The notes: generated by a model from the sequence alone, not told the origin. DNA of 64,000 bases from Legionella steelei (GCF_001468005.1 NZ_LNYY01000005.1:124001-188000), one strand, 5' to 3'. Shown: positions 27,160 to 38,059, numbered from the stretch's first letter. A program made the numbers and translations.

Positions 27160-27187
27160 GTTGAAATCGTTAGGTTATGCCCCATAT
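27160..27187 (+). promoter_or_regulatory. Sigma-32 heat-shock promoter of dnaK
   Basis: GTTGAAA (27160-27166) and CCCCATAT (27180-27187) are separated by 13 bases, the same geometry as the grpE promoter. It lies 46 bases before the dnaK start, so dnaK can be induced independently of grpE. Confidence 0.88.
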
Positions 27188-27233
27188 AAGAATCATTGCA
27201 GTAAGAAACTACTAAATTTGGAGCAAGAATAGA

Positions 27234-29177
27234 ATGGCTAAAATTATAGGAATCGACCTAGGTACCACCAACTCATGCGTTGCTGTAATGGAAGGGGATA
27301 AACCTAAGGTAATTGAAAACAGTGAAGGCCACCGCACTACACCTTCCATCGTTGCTTTTACTGATGATGGCGAGGTATTGGTTGGACAATCTGCAAAACG
27401 TCAAGCAGTAACCAACCCAGATAATACTTTATTCGCAATTAAGCGTTTGATTGGTCGTCGCTTTGATGATGCAGTGGTACAAAAAGATATCAAAATGGTA
27501 CCTTACAAAATCGTTAAAGCGGACAATGGCGATGCTTGGGTGCGTGTGAAAACTCAAGATAAAGCGCCACCACAAGTTTCAGCTGAAGTATTACGTAAGA
27601 TGAAAAAAACTGCAGAAGACTATCTCGGCGAAGAAGTAAAAGAAGCAGTAATTACAGTACCTGCTTATTTCAACGATTCTCAACGCCAGGCAACTAAAGA
27701 TGCGGGCCGTATTGCAGGTCTTGAAGTAAAACGGATTATTAACGAACCTACTGCTGCAGCTCTTGCTTATGGCATGGACAAAAAACGTGGTGATTCCATC
27801 ATTGCTGTATATGACCTTGGTGGTGGTACGTTTGATATCTCAATTATTGAAATTGCAGAAGTTGACGGAGAACACCAATTTGAAGTGCTCGCAACGAATG
27901 GTGATACTTTCTTGGGAGGAGAGGACTTCGACTTAGCTTTGATTGATTATCTGGCTTCTGAATTCAAAAAAGATTCTGGTATTGATTTACATAATGATCC
28001 ATTGGCATTACAACGTTTGAAAGATGCCGCTGAAAAAGCGAAAATTGAACTGTCTTCAGCACAACAAACAGACGTTAACCTGCCGTATATTACGGCTGAT
28101 GCTACAGGACCAAAACACTTAAATATTAAATTGACACGTGCCAAACTAGAGTCTTTAGTTGAGAAACTGGTTGAGCGTACTGTTGAACCTTGTAAAACTG
28201 CATTAAAAGATGCCGGATTGACTGTATCGCAAATTAATGAAGTCATTTTGGTGGGTGGTCAAACACGTATGCCTTTGGTACAAAAAACAGTAGAAGAGTT
28301 TTTTGGTAAGGAGCCACGCAAAGACGTTAACCCTGATGAAGCAGTTGCTGTGGGTGCTGCTATCCAAGCTGCGGTTTTATCTGGTGAAGTGAAAGATATT
28401 CTGTTACTTGACGTAACTCCTTTGTCTTTAGGTATCGAAACGATGGGTGGCGTGATGACCAAGCTCATCGAGAAAAACACCACAATTCCTACTAAAGCCA
28501 ATCAAGTATTCTCTACGGCAGATGACAATCAAACAGCAGTTACTGTGCATGTACTGCAAGGTGAAAGAGAGCAAGCATCAGCGAATAAATCTTTGGGTCG
28601 ATTCGATTTAGGTGATATTCCTCCTGCACCACGCGGCGTACCACAAATTGAAGTAACTTTTGATATTGATGCCAATGGTATTCTTAATGTTTCTGCTAAG
28701 GATAAAGCGACTGGTAAGGCGCAATCGATTGTTATTAAAGCATCTAGTGGTTTGAGTGATGAAGAAGTAGAAGCAATGGTTAAAGATGCTAAGTCTCATG
28801 CCGAAGAAGATAAGAAATTTAAGGAAATGGCAGAGTTGCGCAACCAAGCGGACAGTCTGATTCACAGCTGTGAAAAGTCTATGAAAGATTTAGCAGCCGA
28901 ACTTTCTGACGATGAGAAACAAGGTATAGAAAAAGCTATTGCTGAATTAAAAGAAGCAATCCAAGGCAGCGATAAAGCTCAAATCGAAGAGAAATTAAAA
29001 GTTCTCAGCGATGTTTCTTCAAAAATGGCTGAACGTGTTTATGCTAAAAAGGCATCTGAAGGACAAGCAGGACAAGAGCAAACACACCAAGAGCAGCCAC
29101 ATGCTCAAGAATCAGCTAAAGCGGATGAAGGTGTTGTAGATGCTGAGTTCGAAGAAGTGAAAGACGATAAGAAATAA
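27234..29177 (+). CDS. dnaK: Hsp70 chaperone DnaK
   Basis: An ATP-driven chaperone that binds unfolded segments. [18 protein letters not shown] is the first Hsp70 signature, with phosphate-binding 1. [16 protein letters not shown] and [22 protein letters not shown] are the second and third. The substrate-binding domain starts at [17 protein letters not shown], and the C-terminal lid ends in a Gln/Ala/Glu-rich tail. At 647 residues it has the normal length. The order grpE-dnaK-dnaJ is typical of gammaproteobacteria. A dispersed palindromic repeat separates it from dnaJ. Confidence 0.98.
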   Translation: MAKIIGIDLGTTNSCVAVMEGDKPKVIENSEGHRTTPSIVAFTDDGEVLVGQSAKRQAVTNPDNTLFAIKRLIGRRFDDAVVQKDIKMVPYKIVKADNGDAWVRVKTQDKAPPQVSAEVLRKMKKTAEDYLGEEVKEAVITVPAYFNDSQRQATKDAGRIAGLEVKRIINEPTAAALAYGMDKKRGDSIIAVYDLGGGTFDISIIEIAEVDGEHQFEVLATNGDTFLGGEDFDLALIDYLASEFKKDSGIDLHNDPLALQRLKDAAEKAKIELSSAQQTDVNLPYITADATGPKHLNIKLTRAKLESLVEKLVERTVEPCKTALKDAGLTVSQINEVILVGGQTRMPLVQKTVEEFFGKEPRKDVNPDEAVAVGAAIQAAVLSGEVKDILLLDVTPLSLGIETMGGVMTKLIEKNTTIPTKANQVFSTADDNQTAVTVHVLQGEREQASANKSLGRFDLGDIPPAPRGVPQIEVTFDIDANGILNVSAKDKATGKAQSIVIKASSGLSDEEVEAMVKDAKSHAEEDKKFKEMAELRNQADSLIHSCEKSMKDLAAELSDDEKQGIEKAIAELKEAIQGSDKAQIEEKLKVLSDVSSKMAERVYAKKASEGQAGQEQTHQEQPHAQESAKADEGVVDAEFEEVKDDKK

Positions 29178-29212
29178 TTGGTTATATCGTGATTTAGACA
29201 CCTAGGTGCTTT

Positions 29213-29297
29213 GTAGCCTAGGTGCAGCGAAGCGAAACCCGGGCTTAAGAAGTTCATTCAGAAATCCCGTGTTTCGCTTCGCTGCATCCAGACTATA
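29213..29297. repeat. Dispersed palindromic repeat between dnaK and dnaJ
   Basis: The 21-base arms at 29223-29243 (starting TGCAGCGAAGCG) and 29266-29286 (ending CGCTTCGCTGCA) pair at 20 positions. The outer ends GTAGCC and GACTATA pair partly. It could form a long hairpin in the dnaK-dnaJ transcript and lower dnaJ expression or protect dnaK mRNA. Confidence 0.75.
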
Positions 29298-29329
29298 TTG
29301 TCCTTTTTAATTTTAATATGTGAGTAGTT

Positions 29330-30469
29330 ATGGAACAGCAGGATTTTTATGAACTTTTAGAAGTAAGTCGAACTGCAAGTGATGCCGAAATTAAAAAAGC
29401 ATATCGTAAATTAGCAATGAAGTATCACCCAGATCGTAATCCTGGCGATTCTGCAGCTGAAGAAAAATTTAAAGAAATCCAAAACGCTTATAGTATTCTT
29501 TCTGATCCACAAAAACGTGCAGCATATGATCAGTTTGGTCATGCAGGTGTTGATCCTTCCATGAGAGGTGGTCATGGTGGTTTTAGCGGTTTTGGTGGGT
29601 TTGGTGATGTTTTCGAGGATATTTTTGAAAATATCTTTTCGGGCGGGCGTGGCGCTGGACGCCAATCTCGTGGCCAACGCGGCGCTGATCTGCAATTCAA
29701 TGTCCAATTAACACTTGAAGAAGCTGCTCTGGGTAAAGAAGTACAAATTACTGTTCCCAGACATGGTGCTTGTGCTACGTGTAATGGTAGTGGTGCTAAA
29801 AAAGGAACACAGCCAAAAACTTGTGAAACCTGTAATGGTGTGGGGCAAGTCAGAATTCAACAAGGCTTTTTCTCTATTCAGCAAACTTGTCCCAGTTGTC
29901 ATGGCGAAGGGACTATTATTTCTGATCCTTGCTCTGATTGTCACGGTCAAGGTCGAATACGTGAGAGCAAAAAACTTACAGTTAAAATTCCTGCTGGCGT
30001 GGATAATGGCGATCGAGTTCGCTTAAGCGGGGAGGGCGAAGCGGGTATGCATGGCGGTGGTCCAGGCGATCTTTATGTGCAGATTAGTGTAAAAAAACAT
30101 GCCATATTTGAACGCCAGGAAAATGACTTGCATTGTGAAGTGCCAATAAGTTTTATCATTGCTGCTATGGGTGGTTCTATAGAGGTACCTACTCTTGAAG
30201 GCCGGGTTACTTTAAAGATCCCTGAAGAAACACAAACCGGTAAAGTATTTCGTTTAAGAGGGAAGGGGATGAAGTCCGTACGCGGTCATGGTCAGGGTGA
30301 TTTATTATGCAAAGTAGTTGTAGAAACTCCTGTGAATTTATCACGTGAGCAAAAAGAATTACTCACTAAATTTCAAGAATCTCTCGAAAATGCTACAGGA
30401 AAACACTCTCCGCGCTCTAATTCTTGGTTTGCCGGCGTGAAAAAATTCTTTGAAGACATGAAATTTTGA
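29330..30469 (+). CDS. dnaJ: Co-chaperone DnaJ (type I Hsp40)
   Basis: Delivers substrates to DnaK and stimulates its ATPase. The J domain (residues 4-70) has the HPD motif in KYHPDRNPG. It is followed by a Gly/Phe-rich linker ([20 protein letters not shown]). Four zinc-finger repeats follow: [24 protein letters not shown] and CSDCHGQG. The C-terminal peptide-binding barrels complete the 379-residue protein. No sigma-32 promoter is seen directly upstream, so it probably depends on read-through from dnaK across the palindromic repeat. Confidence 0.98.
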   Translation: MEQQDFYELLEVSRTASDAEIKKAYRKLAMKYHPDRNPGDSAAEEKFKEIQNAYSILSDPQKRAAYDQFGHAGVDPSMRGGHGGFSGFGGFGDVFEDIFENIFSGGRGAGRQSRGQRGADLQFNVQLTLEEAALGKEVQITVPRHGACATCNGSGAKKGTQPKTCETCNGVGQVRIQQGFFSIQQTCPSCHGEGTIISDPCSDCHGQGRIRESKKLTVKIPAGVDNGDRVRLSGEGEAGMHGGGPGDLYVQISVKKHAIFERQENDLHCEVPISFIIAAMGGSIEVPTLEGRVTLKIPEETQTGKVFRLRGKGMKSVRGHGQGDLLCKVVVETPVNLSREQKELLTKFQESLENATGKHSPRSNSWFAGVKKFFEDMKF

Positions 30470-30550
30470 GCCAATTACGTTACAATTGCTCAAATTTACC
30501 CAAATGTGCATTTTTTGTGCGTACTGGCCAAATGATTTGTAATCGTTATG

Positions 30551-30623
30551 CCCCTGGGTGAAGCGAAGCCCGGGGTGTCTGACAAACAGCCCGCCGGATT
30601 CCGCTTCGCTTCACCCAGGTTGC
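30551..30623. repeat. Dispersed palindromic repeat between dnaJ and carA
   Basis: The perfect 17-base arms CCTGGGTGAAGCGAAGC (30553-30569) and GCTTCGCTTCACCCAGG (30603-30619) enclose a 33-base loop. Same family as the copies before grpE and after dnaK. Confidence 0.75.
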
Positions 30624-30673
30624 AGAGCCCAAGCCGCTAAAAAACACATTGAATAACGAAATAGAGTAGATCC

Positions 30674-31786
30674 ATGATGAACCAACCAGCAATTTTAGTG
30701 TTAGCAGATGGCACCATTTACGAAGGCATTTCGATAGGAGCAACAGGAGATTGTGTCGGAGAGTTGGTTTTTAATACCTCGCTAACCGGTTATCAGGAAA
30801 TGCTCACGGATCCTTCTTATACACGACAAATCATTACTTTGACTACGGCCCATGTAGGGAATACTGGATGCACCCATGAGGATATGGAGTCAAATAAAAT
30901 TTGGGCTGCGGGTTTAGTGCTTCGTAATTCTTCAATAATTCCTAGTAATTATCGTTCTGAGCAATCTCTTCCAGATTGGCTCAAAAAAAATGGTGTAGTA
31001 GCTATTGCTGAAATTGATACTAGGGATTTGACCTTACGTTTGCGAGAACATGGTGCTGTAGGGGCTTGCATCAGTACTGATGTAGAGAACCCTGAGTTGG
31101 TTTTAGCCAAAGCAAGAGCTTTCTCTGGATTGCAGGGTGTGGATTTGGCTTTAGAAGTTTCTAGAAAAACCATAGAGCGATGGCATGATGGCCAAGGTGA
31201 ATGGGGCAGAGATTCTCAGCCGCAACAATTCCATGTGGTTGCTTATGATTTTGGTGTAAAGCACAATATTTTACGTATTTTGCATGATAAAGGCTGCCAT
31301 TTAACTTTAGTTCCAGCGAAAACGTCTGCTGCAGAAGTTTTAGCAATGAATCCTGATGGGATCTTTTTGTCTAATGGTCCAGGAGACCCAGAGGCTTGTG
31401 ATTATGCCATACGCGCCACTCAAGAATTTTTAGCACAAGGCATTCCTTTATTCGGTATTTGTTTGGGGTTTCAGATTTTGGCTTTAGCCTGTGGTGGTGT
31501 GACCAAAAAAATGAAATTTGGCCATCATGGAGCAAATCATCCTGTAATTGAAACTGAAGGGAAAAAACGTGTTTTTATAACCAGCCAGAACCATGGATTT
31601 GCGGTAGATGAAGCGAGTTTACCCGATTGTCTAGCGATTACGCACCGTTCTTTATTTGATAACACCTTACAGGGTATTAGACATAAGGAAAAACCGGCAT
31701 TTGGTTTTCAAGGACATCCTGAAGCCAGCCCTGGACCACATGATATAGAAATAATATTTAATGAATTTATACAATTGATGAAATAG
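30674..31786 (+). CDS. carA: Carbamoyl-phosphate synthase small subunit
   Basis: The glutaminase subunit that feeds ammonia to CarB for carbamoyl phosphate (arginine and pyrimidine synthesis). The N-terminal CPSase small-chain domain has [19 protein letters not shown]. The C-terminal class I amidotransferase domain has the nucleophile in GICLGFQI and the His/Glu partners in [11 protein letters not shown]. At 370 residues it has normal length. carB does not follow; metK does, so the large subunit must lie elsewhere. Two consecutive ATGs are possible starts. Confidence 0.96.
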   Translation: MMNQPAILVLADGTIYEGISIGATGDCVGELVFNTSLTGYQEMLTDPSYTRQIITLTTAHVGNTGCTHEDMESNKIWAAGLVLRNSSIIPSNYRSEQSLPDWLKKNGVVAIAEIDTRDLTLRLREHGAVGACISTDVENPELVLAKARAFSGLQGVDLALEVSRKTIERWHDGQGEWGRDSQPQQFHVVAYDFGVKHNILRILHDKGCHLTLVPAKTSAAEVLAMNPDGIFLSNGPGDPEACDYAIRATQEFLAQGIPLFGICLGFQILALACGGVTKKMKFGHHGANHPVIETEGKKRVFITSQNHGFAVDEASLPDCLAITHRSLFDNTLQGIRHKEKPAFGFQGHPEASPGPHDIEIIFNEFIQLMK

Positions 31787-31816
31787 GATATATAAAAATT
31801 CAAAGAGGATTAACTA

Positions 31817-32965
31817 ATGAATGAAAGTCACGTTTTTACTTCTGAGTCGGTTTCTGAAGGACATCCTGACAAAATCGCGGATCAGATTTCTGATGCAATT
31901 CTAGATGCTATTTTAATGCAAGATCCTTCTGCACGTGTTGCTTGTGAAGTATTTGTTAAAACAGGTATGGTATTAGTTGGTGGCGAAATTACTACCAAAG
32001 CATGGGTGGACGTGGAAGCTGTAACAAGGCAAGTAGTAAAAGACATAGGTTATAACAGCTCACAAATGGGATTTGACTGGGAGTCTTGTGCTGTACTTTC
32101 TGCTATAGGTAAACAATCTCCTGATATTGCTCAAGGTGTAGATAATAAAGAAACAAAAATTCTTGGTGCTGGAGATCAAGGTTTAATGTTTGGTTATGCC
32201 AGTCGTGAAACCGATGTCTACATGCCTGCTCCTATTGCTTACGCACATCGATTGATGGAAAAACAAGCTCATTTACGTAAATCAGGTGCATTACCTTGGT
32301 TGCGACCTGATGCTAAAAGTCAATTGACCCTCAAATATGAAAAAGGAATACCCGTTGAAGTGGATACCGTCGTGTTTTCCACACAACATGCGGCTGATAT
32401 TGGTTATAGTGATTTAGTTGAAGCAGTCCGTGAAGAAATTATTAAAACTACGTTACCAAGCGAGTGGTTAACTCCTAGAACACGTTATTTTATCAATCCA
32501 ACAGGCCGTTTTGTTATTGGTGGTCCTTTAGGAGACTGTGGCCTTACTGGTCGTAAAATCATCGTAGATACTTATGGTGGAATGGCGCGACATGGTGGTG
32601 GATGTTTCTCTGGTAAAGATCCTTCTAAAGTGGATCGCTCTGCAGCTTATGCAGCACGGCATGTGGCAAAAAATATCGTTGCTGCGGGATTGGCGGATAA
32701 GTGTGAATTACAAATTTCTTATGCAATTGGTGTGGCTGAACCTACTTCAATTTTTGTTGAAACTTTTGGTACGGGCCGTTTAAAAGATAGTGAGATCATT
32801 GAATTAATTCTGACTCATTTCGATTTAACGCCACAGGGTATTATTGAACATCATGATTTGCTTCGTCCAATCTACAGACAAACGGCAACTTATGGTCATT
32901 ATGGACGCGAGAATTTTCCATGGGAACGATTGGATAAAGTGGCGGAGTTATGTAAAGCTTTATAA
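31817..32965 (+). CDS. metK: S-adenosylmethionine synthetase
   Basis: Makes S-adenosylmethionine from ATP and methionine. [24 protein letters not shown] (residues 6-29), [12 protein letters not shown] and [19 protein letters not shown] are MetK signatures with ATP- and metal-binding residues. At 382 residues it has normal length. AGAGGA precedes the ATG. It is followed 11 bases later by ahcY, so the synthesis of SAM and the disposal of its methyl-transfer product are cotranscribed. Confidence 0.98.
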   Translation: MNESHVFTSESVSEGHPDKIADQISDAILDAILMQDPSARVACEVFVKTGMVLVGGEITTKAWVDVEAVTRQVVKDIGYNSSQMGFDWESCAVLSAIGKQSPDIAQGVDNKETKILGAGDQGLMFGYASRETDVYMPAPIAYAHRLMEKQAHLRKSGALPWLRPDAKSQLTLKYEKGIPVEVDTVVFSTQHAADIGYSDLVEAVREEIIKTTLPSEWLTPRTRYFINPTGRFVIGGPLGDCGLTGRKIIVDTYGGMARHGGGCFSGKDPSKVDRSAAYAARHVAKNIVAAGLADKCELQISYAIGVAEPTSIFVETFGTGRLKDSEIIELILTHFDLTPQGIIEHHDLLRPIYRQTATYGHYGRENFPWERLDKVAELCKAL

Positions 32966-32976
32966 GGAGATGCTAA

Positions 32977-34302
32977 ATGGAAGTAGTCAATAAAGTAGGA
33001 GCAGGAAGCAATATGACAAAAGATTATAAAGTAGCTGATATGTCGCTGGCTTCTTGGGGACGTAAGGAAATAGCGATTGCTGAAACGGAAATGCCTGGGT
33101 TAATGGCTCTGCGTGAAGAATTTGCTGCAAGCAAGCCATTAAAAGGTGCCCGTATTGCAGGCTGTTTGCATATGACCATTCAAACCGCAGTGCTCATCGA
33201 AACGTTGATTGCCTTAGGCGCTGAGGTGCGTTGGTCTTCTTGTAATATATTTTCTACTCAAGACCATGCTGCTGCAGCTATGGCAGCCAATGGTGTTCCG
33301 GTCTTTGCCTGGAAAGGTGAAACTGAGGAAGAGTATTGGTGGTGTGTTGAACAAACTCTTACTGGACCGAATCATTGGACTCCTAATTTATTGCTAGATG
33401 ATGGCGGGGATTTGACACAAATTGTACATCAAAAATTTCCAGAGTTACTCTCAGGCATTAAAGGGGTTTCTGAAGAAACAACTACTGGCGTTGCTCGATT
33501 GTATGAAATGGCCAAAAAGGGTGATTTAAAAGTCCCTGCGATTAATGTGAATGATTCTGTCACTAAATCCAAATTTGATAATCTATACGGTTGTCGCGAA
33601 TCCTTACTGGATGGGATAAAACGCGCTACTGATGTAATGATTGCAGGAAAAGTTGCCCTAATTTTAGGTTATGGAGATGTAGGTAAGGGCTGCGCACAAG
33701 CACTGCGTGGTCAGGGTGCTATTGTTTTAATTGCAGAAATTGATCCTATTTGTGCCCTGCAAGCTGCAATGGAAGGATATCGCGTTGTGACTCTAGATGA
33801 TGTTGCCGAGCAGGTGGACATTGTTGTTACTGCTACAGGTAATTATCATGTAGTGACCCATGAACATATGAAGCGTATGCGTAATCAGGCGATTTTATGC
33901 AACATCGGCCATTTTGATTCTGAAATTGATGTCCACAGTTTAAAGAAATATCAATGGGAAAATATTAAGCCACAGGTTGATCATGTAATTTTTCCTGATG
34001 GTAAGCGTATCATTCTGTTGGCTGAGGGACGTTTGGTTAATTTAGGATGTGCTACAGGACATCCAAGTTTCGTCATGTCAGCATCTTTCTCCAATCAGGT
34101 TTTAGCGCAAATTGAGTTATTTAAAAATGCAACTCAATATGATCGACAAGTTTATGTTCTTCCTAAACAATTAGATGAAAAAGTAGCTCGATTGCATTTG
34201 GGGAGAATCGGAGCAAAATTAACCCAACTCACCAAGGAGCAAGCGGAGTATTTAGGTGTGGCGGTTAATGGTCCTTATAAGTCAAATCAATATCGTTATT
34301 GA
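32977..34302 (+). CDS. ahcY: Adenosylhomocysteinase
   Basis: Cleaves S-adenosylhomocysteine to homocysteine and adenosine, relieving product inhibition of methyltransferases. [17 protein letters not shown] and [20 protein letters not shown] are the substrate-binding segments. [18 protein letters not shown] (about residues 231-248) is the NAD-binding Rossmann loop. The C-terminal [10 protein letters not shown] tail completes the NAD site. At 441 residues it has normal length for the family. AAGGAGATGCTAA precedes the ATG. It is the last gene before a 364-base A/T-rich gap and the cyclodipeptide cluster. Confidence 0.97.
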   Translation: MEVVNKVGAGSNMTKDYKVADMSLASWGRKEIAIAETEMPGLMALREEFAASKPLKGARIAGCLHMTIQTAVLIETLIALGAEVRWSSCNIFSTQDHAAAAMAANGVPVFAWKGETEEEYWWCVEQTLTGPNHWTPNLLLDDGGDLTQIVHQKFPELLSGIKGVSEETTTGVARLYEMAKKGDLKVPAINVNDSVTKSKFDNLYGCRESLLDGIKRATDVMIAGKVALILGYGDVGKGCAQALRGQGAIVLIAEIDPICALQAAMEGYRVVTLDDVAEQVDIVVTATGNYHVVTHEHMKRMRNQAILCNIGHFDSEIDVHSLKKYQWENIKPQVDHVIFPDGKRIILLAEGRLVNLGCATGHPSFVMSASFSNQVLAQIELFKNATQYDRQVYVLPKQLDEKVARLHLGRIGAKLTQLTKEQAEYLGVAVNGPYKSNQYRY

Positions 34303-34666
34303 TTGTGAGTTTATAGTTTGGGCGTTTCATAAACCATCTTCAGAAAAATTTTTGTTGTATGCTGAATTAAAATTCGATGGGCAGTATTCGATCTTACTGT
34401 CCTATATTATTACCTTTTTTTACAATTTTTTAACAGTTGTTTATATATAAAATATCGTTTAAATTCAAACTTATAGCTTAATCTTCATTGGATAAAAAAG
34501 ACTTATTCATAACCACCTTATAAAATTGTTGCACATTTCCAAAAAAAGTCGCATAATCGCCTGCCTCTAACAATATGCTTATATTAAAATCATAAAATTT
34601 TATTAGAGCTCATGATGTTCAATAGTTGTATAAAAAATTAATAAATATTTTATTCAAAGGATAACC
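34303..34666. other. A/T-rich gap upstream of the cyclodipeptide cluster
   Basis: No gene is seen. It holds two possible promoters facing the cluster: TTTACA and TATATA 17 bases apart (34419-34447), and TTGCAC and CATAAT 17 bases apart (34529-34557). No terminator for ahcY is obvious. Confidence 0.5.
34529..34557 (+). promoter_or_regulatory. Likely promoter of the cyclodipeptide synthase cluster
   Basis: TTGCAC (34529-34534) and CATAAT (34552-34557) are separated by 17 bases. The start would leave a leader of about 100 bases before the cyclodipeptide synthase ATG. Confidence 0.45.
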
Positions 34667-35476
34667 ATGTTTTCTACACAGCAATCTATGTTTTCTACTC
34701 TCCAAATTGAACAAGAACCCAGCGCCATTTCATTGTCTGATCTATATACGCATAAGGCGTCTTTTAGATATTCGGAGTTAGATATTGAGAATAATAGTGA
34801 AAATAAGATTCCAGATTTTACAGGTAAGAAAGCATTATTATTTATTAGCGTGGGTCAAGCTTACCATGAAAAGGGTAAATTTTTAGCAACGATTGAATTA
34901 GTCAATAAATATGCTTTTAAGTCATGTGATATTGTTATGGCAGATACTCTGCAAAGACATAATCACAGAGGGAATATGGGATTAGAAAAAGCTACTGAAT
35001 ATTCTAAAAAAGCAGGTGATCTCTGGCTTGAGCGAAGTCAGCATGCATTAAATCTTTTTAAGTTACCGCATCAAATTATTCGCTGGGATGAATTACTTAA
35101 CCATTCGGATTATGACGGATTAAAAGAGTTAATAGTCAAAGAGTATCATGAAAACAAAGAGTACGCTGAAGCAATCCAAGCCAACGTTCTTACTTACATT
35201 GATAGACTTTCTCTGATCAATCCATTGACCGATAAAGATACATTATTCAGACATGGCTTGGATTATTTAATAGAAGAATGTCCAATCGTCATGCCAATGT
35301 GGGCAAAAATGGGTTACGACTTTATTATTTATCCTAAACCACTCACTATTGGTATGGCTAAAACTCGCGAATTATTCCTTTCTGAAGAAGACCAAGATAA
35401 ATGCCAATGGCTTTATCTTCGTTTTAAGAAAAAAAATACTCCAGGATGTTCTTCTGCAGCTAATGCCGATAATTAA
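34667..35476 (+). CDS. tRNA-dependent cyclodipeptide synthase, XYP subfamily
   Basis: These enzymes take two aminoacyl-tRNAs and make a 2,5-diketopiperazine without a nonribosomal peptide synthetase. LLFISVGQAYHEKGKF contains the acyl-accepting Ser (S61) and Q64 at the X position of XYP enzymes, where the NYH group has Asn. DTLQRHN follows. LDYLIEEC gives Y200 and E204, matching the catalytic Tyr and Glu of AlbC. IIYP gives the Y222-P223 pair that defines the subfamily. At 269 residues it is slightly longer than the usual ~240, with an unmatched N-terminal ~50 residues. The two amino acids cannot be read from sequence. It heads a four-gene cluster; the next gene starts 29 bases on. A second, diverged cyclodipeptide synthase is at 59901. 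Confidence 0.9.
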   Translation: MFSTQQSMFSTLQIEQEPSAISLSDLYTHKASFRYSELDIENNSENKIPDFTGKKALLFISVGQAYHEKGKFLATIELVNKYAFKSCDIVMADTLQRHNHRGNMGLEKATEYSKKAGDLWLERSQHALNLFKLPHQIIRWDELLNHSDYDGLKELIVKEYHENKEYAEAIQANVLTYIDRLSLINPLTDKDTLFRHGLDYLIEECPIVMPMWAKMGYDFIIYPKPLTIGMAKTRELFLSEEDQDKCQWLYLRFKKKNTPGCSSAANADN

Positions 35477-35505
35477 TATAAAGTGCTTTTTTTTAGGAAA
35501 TTCAA

Positions 35506-36507
35506 ATGAAAATATATGATCAAATACCTGTAATTGATGTTTCAGCGATACGTGCAGCAAAAACTAAACAGGAATTAATGGAGCTGGCAGAAGAATTTAA
35601 GTATGTCTACAGTAATATTGGCTTTGCTTATATTAAAAATCATGGAATTTCAAAAGAATTAATAGATTCTATTTTTGAACAGGCTAAGTTATTTCACCAT
35701 CTTCCAGAGGAAGAAAAACTTAAAATTATTCAAAATGAATTTTTTAGAGGCTACATGCCGTTTGCGACCTCTATCCTCTCTGTATCAACACTTGGAGAAG
35801 CAGTAAAGCCTAATCAAAGTTCAGCTTTTATTCTTGGACATGAAGTTGCTGACAGTGACCCAGATTTTAAAAAGAGGATTAACCTTGCTGGTCCAAATCA
35901 ATGGCCCGATGAAAAGTTACTTCCTAATTTCAAGAATACATTAATTCATTATCGAGATGAATTAACTGTATTAGTAAGAAATTTAATTCGTATGGTTTCT
36001 CTTTCAATGGGACAAGACTACTACGCTTTAGACAAATACTTTGTCAACCCAACTACTTTCTTACGGTTACAAAATTATCCAGCTCAGCCTAATATTATTC
36101 CTGAACATCAATATGGCATTGCACCACATACTGATTATGGAATACTCACCATTTTAGCTCAAGATTCACTGGGCGGCTTGCAGGTGAAACAACAGGATGA
36201 TTCCTGGTTAGACGTTGAGCCTTTGGAAGGGGCGTTCGTTTTGAATACAGGTGACATGTTGCGCCGGTTAAGTAATGATACTTATATTTCTACGCCACAT
36301 CGTGTTATCAATATTTCAGGAAAAGAGCGATATTCAATCCCGTTTTTCTTTGAACCTAACATGCATGCGCATATTTCTCCGCTTGTTATAAATAATGTTC
36401 CTCCAAAATATGAGCCTATTGAATATGCAGGGTATCTAATGAGACGGATCAAAGGTAATTATGATCTAGGTGCGAAAGAACTCGAAGATATCGTTGAAAC
36501 TGTTTAA
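35506..36507 (+). CDS. Isopenicillin N synthase-like Fe(II)/2-oxoglutarate oxygenase
   Basis: A 333-residue non-haem iron oxygenase of the IPNS/DIOX family. The iron ligands are H208 and D210 (APHTDYG) and H265 (STPHRV). R275 and S277 (RYSIPF) form the RxS pair that binds 2-oxoglutarate or substrate carboxylate. The DIOX N-terminal domain (IPVIDVSAI ... GFAYIKNHGI) is complete. Position right after the cyclodipeptide synthase suggests it hydroxylates, desaturates or cyclises that product. AGGAAA precedes the ATG. The reaction is not established. Confidence 0.88.
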   Translation: MKIYDQIPVIDVSAIRAAKTKQELMELAEEFKYVYSNIGFAYIKNHGISKELIDSIFEQAKLFHHLPEEEKLKIIQNEFFRGYMPFATSILSVSTLGEAVKPNQSSAFILGHEVADSDPDFKKRINLAGPNQWPDEKLLPNFKNTLIHYRDELTVLVRNLIRMVSLSMGQDYYALDKYFVNPTTFLRLQNYPAQPNIIPEHQYGIAPHTDYGILTILAQDSLGGLQVKQQDDSWLDVEPLEGAFVLNTGDMLRRLSNDTYISTPHRVINISGKERYSIPFFFEPNMHAHISPLVINNVPPKYEPIEYAGYLMRRIKGNYDLGAKELEDIVETV

Positions 36508-36600
36508 AAAATAATTTTTTTATCTATCCAATTTATAGATCCAGTGCCCTATGAAGTGGCATTCGAATATTTTAATTTTTAATATAACTTGAGGTAAAGC

Positions 36601-37920
36601 ATGTCCAGCCTTTTACTTAACAAGAATGATCAAAAAGTATTATGTAGTCGCTTTAATCAATTATTAGAACATGTTAAAAGCCATTTTCAATTCTATAAGG
36701 ATTATTATCAGCATATAGAAAACCCTATTGATTCTTTGGAAGATTTAAAGCATTTTCCATTAATTGATAAAAATGTACCTAATATTTCTGTCTTAGTTAA
36801 TGAAGTGTTAGAGACTAATCCACCTTCTTATTTTGAAACAAGTGGGACTTCAGGAAATCCTTTTCCAGTTATCCCTGATCTGGGACCTGAACGAGGCGGG
36901 GAATTTGCAAACTTCATTTTTGATTGGCTTGATTTAGATAAAGATGAAGTGAAGCGCGCTATAATCGCACTTCCATTTGAAATGAATCCAATTGGAATAA
37001 AATATTTTGCAGGATTAACCAAAGCCGGGATCACTGCTATTCCAGCTGGGGTAAAAACTTTAGTATGCATGCCCCAAAAAGTAATTGAACTTATAGAGCG
37101 TTTAAAACCAGAGCTTCTGATTGGGAGACCCCTAGAAACTCTTCGCTATGCACAAGCAATGACAGAACAAGGTATTGATCCTTGCAAATCTTCTATAAAA
37201 AAAATCATCTTAACCGGTGAGATTATCTCAAAAACGAAATTCCAACGATTGAGTAAAGTATATGGCGGTGCTTCTGTACACGGCGTGTATGGCTTGACTG
37301 AGCTGGATAGTGGTGGCTTGGTTTCATGCAGCAAGCATAACTACCATTTACCTTCCAATCCTTATTTGATTGTTGAGTTACTTAAAGATGATTTTAAAAC
37401 TCCAGTAACTCAAGAAAATGAAATAGGCAATATCGTTCTCACCAATACCAATGTAAATTACATGCCTTTATTGCGTTATAAAACGGGCGATTTTGGAATG
37501 CTCCAACATCATTGCGGCTGTGAATACGATACACCTGTGATTCATGTACTTGGCCGAGCTGCTGATAAGATATACTGTCCCAAAAACAAACTCTCAGTAT
37601 TTCCGATTCAAATTGAAGAGATCCTCTTCCAATTTGAAGAAATTGGTTGTGATTATCAAATTATCTCTAAGAATGATCAAATAGAAATTAAAATCGAACT
37701 TAATTCAATCCTCACTGATGATAAGAAAAATGAATTAATTAAGGTGGTAAAAGAGAAGATTAAGCAACAATTAAATATTGATATTGAGAAAGTCACTATT
37801 TATAACCCTAATGCATTAGCAAGCAAATTAGGGGTTGCTAAAGCAAAGGCCGGAACACTTTATAAAATTGATAATTTAAGTGAAAGTGAAATTGCGGAAC
37901 GTTTGCAGATTAACTTCTAA
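36601..37920 (+). CDS. PaaK-like adenylate-forming ligase
   Basis: A 439-residue member of the phenylacetate-CoA ligase/AMP-binding family. ETSGTSGNPFPV (residues 79-90) is the P-loop-type motif; the Lys usual after TSG/TTG-N-P is absent, as in the short PaaK-like enzymes. VHGVYGLTELDSGG is the adenine-binding turn and LLRYKTGDFG holds the ribose-binding Asp. The C-terminal domain ends KLGVAKAKAGTLYKI with Lys residues suited to the catalytic position. It would activate a carboxylate as an acyl-adenylate for CoA or amine transfer. Substrate unknown; a pathway intermediate from the preceding two enzymes is the obvious candidate. Confidence 0.85.
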   Translation: MSSLLLNKNDQKVLCSRFNQLLEHVKSHFQFYKDYYQHIENPIDSLEDLKHFPLIDKNVPNISVLVNEVLETNPPSYFETSGTSGNPFPVIPDLGPERGGEFANFIFDWLDLDKDEVKRAIIALPFEMNPIGIKYFAGLTKAGITAIPAGVKTLVCMPQKVIELIERLKPELLIGRPLETLRYAQAMTEQGIDPCKSSIKKIILTGEIISKTKFQRLSKVYGGASVHGVYGLTELDSGGLVSCSKHNYHLPSNPYLIVELLKDDFKTPVTQENEIGNIVLTNTNVNYMPLLRYKTGDFGMLQHHCGCEYDTPVIHVLGRAADKIYCPKNKLSVFPIQIEEILFQFEEIGCDYQIISKNDQIEIKIELNSILTDDKKNELIKVVKEKIKQQLNIDIEKVTIYNPNALASKLGVAKAKAGTLYKIDNLSESEIAERLQINF

Positions 37921-37951
37921 TTGGTTCTATCGATTCATTCAAGTCCATATT

Positions 37952-37995
37952 CGCGCTTTAAAGGATCTTCTAGATACCGCGCATAAAGCGCGGTA
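37952..37995 (+). promoter_or_regulatory. Two mutually exclusive hairpins between ligase and PLP-enzyme genes
   Basis: A perfect hairpin TACCGCGC-ATAAA-GCGCGGTA lies at 37975-37995. Alternatively CGCGCTTTA (37952-37960) pairs perfectly over nine bases with TAAAGCGCG (37984-37992), which would disrupt the first. No T-run follows. It sits inside the cluster in a 139-base gap and could be an attenuator, a processing site or a repeat remnant. Confidence 0.5.
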
Positions 37996-38059
37996 GTAGA
38001 ATAGAGAAGTTTGTGAGAATCGCTCAGGTTTTAAGTGCAAAGAGAAGAGGTAAATTATT

